From positions 1 through 5,525 of the forward strand of contig JAKIUS010000132.1 of NCBI GenBank assembly GCA_021647445.1: a DNA stretch of 5,525 bases, given 5' to 3'. The stretch's first letter is position 1. Each line of letters starts with the position of its first letter. The DNA comes from Geopsychrobacter sp. (GTDB taxonomy: Bacteria > Desulfobacterota > Desulfuromonadia > Desulfuromonadales > Geopsychrobacteraceae). A model generated the notes under the pieces. That model worked only from the letters and a program-made list of their open reading frames with translations, was not told where the DNA came from and ran no database searches. Positions 5,300 through 5,525 of this stretch are shown in pieces. A program made the position numbers and the translations under genes.

Positions 5300-5525
5300 A
5301 TGCCACTCGATAACCTGGATGCGCCACTCCGTTTGACTTGGGATCTCTGTCCAAAGAGTGGGGATCACCTCTCTTTAAATGATCTAAACAGAGTCGCCGA
5401 ACGACTGATCGATGCCGGGATTTTTTACCTCTCTCTGGAGGAGCAACCTCTTCTGCATCAGGATCTGCCTGATTTGCTCGCCGAACTGGCGACCGGCGGC
5501 TGCCAAATCAGCTTGATCATCGGCG
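5300..5525 (+). CDS. N-terminal part of a degenerate radical SAM-fold protein, probable GeoRSP-type SPASM partner (truncated by window edge)
   Basis: The frame is open from ATG 5300 to the right edge (75 residues seen). An in-frame TGA at 5294-5296 makes this ATG the first available start. The ribosome site is weak (AAAAAG at 5285-5290). The sequence aligns by eye with the start of the maturase: APLRLTWDL against APLTFNWSLSYRC, then LSLNDLNRVAERLIDAGIFYLSLEEQPLLHQDLPDLL in two parts against LSTPQLKQIVDVLVKHQIPFINFGGGEPLLRPDLYEL in two parts. The CX3CX2C loop is deleted, leaving one cysteine (Cys17), and GGGEP has become LEEQP, so it should bind neither the radical SAM cluster nor SAM in the usual way. 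From what I recall of the GeoRSP cassette, the third protein keeps a SPASM domain at its C terminus; this part is outside the window. A scaffold or electron-transfer partner of the active maturase is the likely role. Confidence 0.75.
   Translation, partial: MPLDNLDAPLRLTWDLCPKSGDHLSLNDLNRVAERLIDAGIFYLSLEEQPLLHQDLPDLLAELATGGCQISLIIG

Noticed and set aside
5174..5368. 64-codon minus-strand frame over the peptide gene and terminator
   Set aside because: It runs through the terminator hairpin and the start of the downstream gene, and its translation has no recognisable feature.

Overview
The window is a dense block of bacterial genes, all on the + strand, with about half G+C. It looks like a Gram-negative anaerobe of the Desulfuromonadales/Geobacterales type. 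That is an inference: the PqqD-like / radical SAM-SPASM / SPASM-paralogue cassette at the right end matches what I remember as the 'GeoRSP' cassette of Geobacter and relatives, and Sec-exported beta-helix proteins plus a lipobox protein indicate a cell envelope with a periplasm.

Left block (1-3738). The C-terminal end of one right-handed beta-helix protein (2-163) overlaps by 4 nt a complete secreted beta-helix protein (160-1227). This overlaps by 4 nt a PhnD-type solute-binding lipoprotein with a TTG start (1224-2129). That gene overlaps by 1 nt a single-pass membrane protein with a TPR-like segment (2129-2668). A polytopic YedE-family putative selenium/sulfur-compound transporter (2674-3738) follows 5 nt later. 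The overlaps and tiny gaps imply one translationally coupled operon. No ABC permease or ATPase is present in the window to partner the binding protein.

Right block (3806-5525). After a 67-nt gap come a PqqD-like peptide chaperone (3806-4132), a full radical SAM/SPASM maturase (4113-5117) with both its CX3CX2C motif and a complete seven-Cys SPASM pattern, an 18-codon gene with a very good ribosome binding site (5176-5232), a perfect 15-bp intrinsic terminator hairpin (5236-5269), and the start of a second radical-SAM-fold protein (5300 to the window edge) that has lost both the FeS-binding cysteines and the GGGEP motif. The layout reads as a small RiPP or peptide-derived-cofactor system: PqqD would present the 18-residue peptide MKKYMKPRVVGSSNVHPC, the active maturase would modify it, and the degenerate paralogue would act as partner or scaffold. 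The terminator just after the peptide gene would allow the peptide (with the genes upstream) to be made in excess over the last protein.

The most interesting items are the tiny unannotated precursor-like gene, the radical SAM pseudoenzyme beside its active paralogue, and the adjacency of a YedE-type transporter to this peptide-modification cassette. No tRNA, rRNA, CRISPR array or insertion sequence was seen, and no stretch over 300 bases is without a gene.
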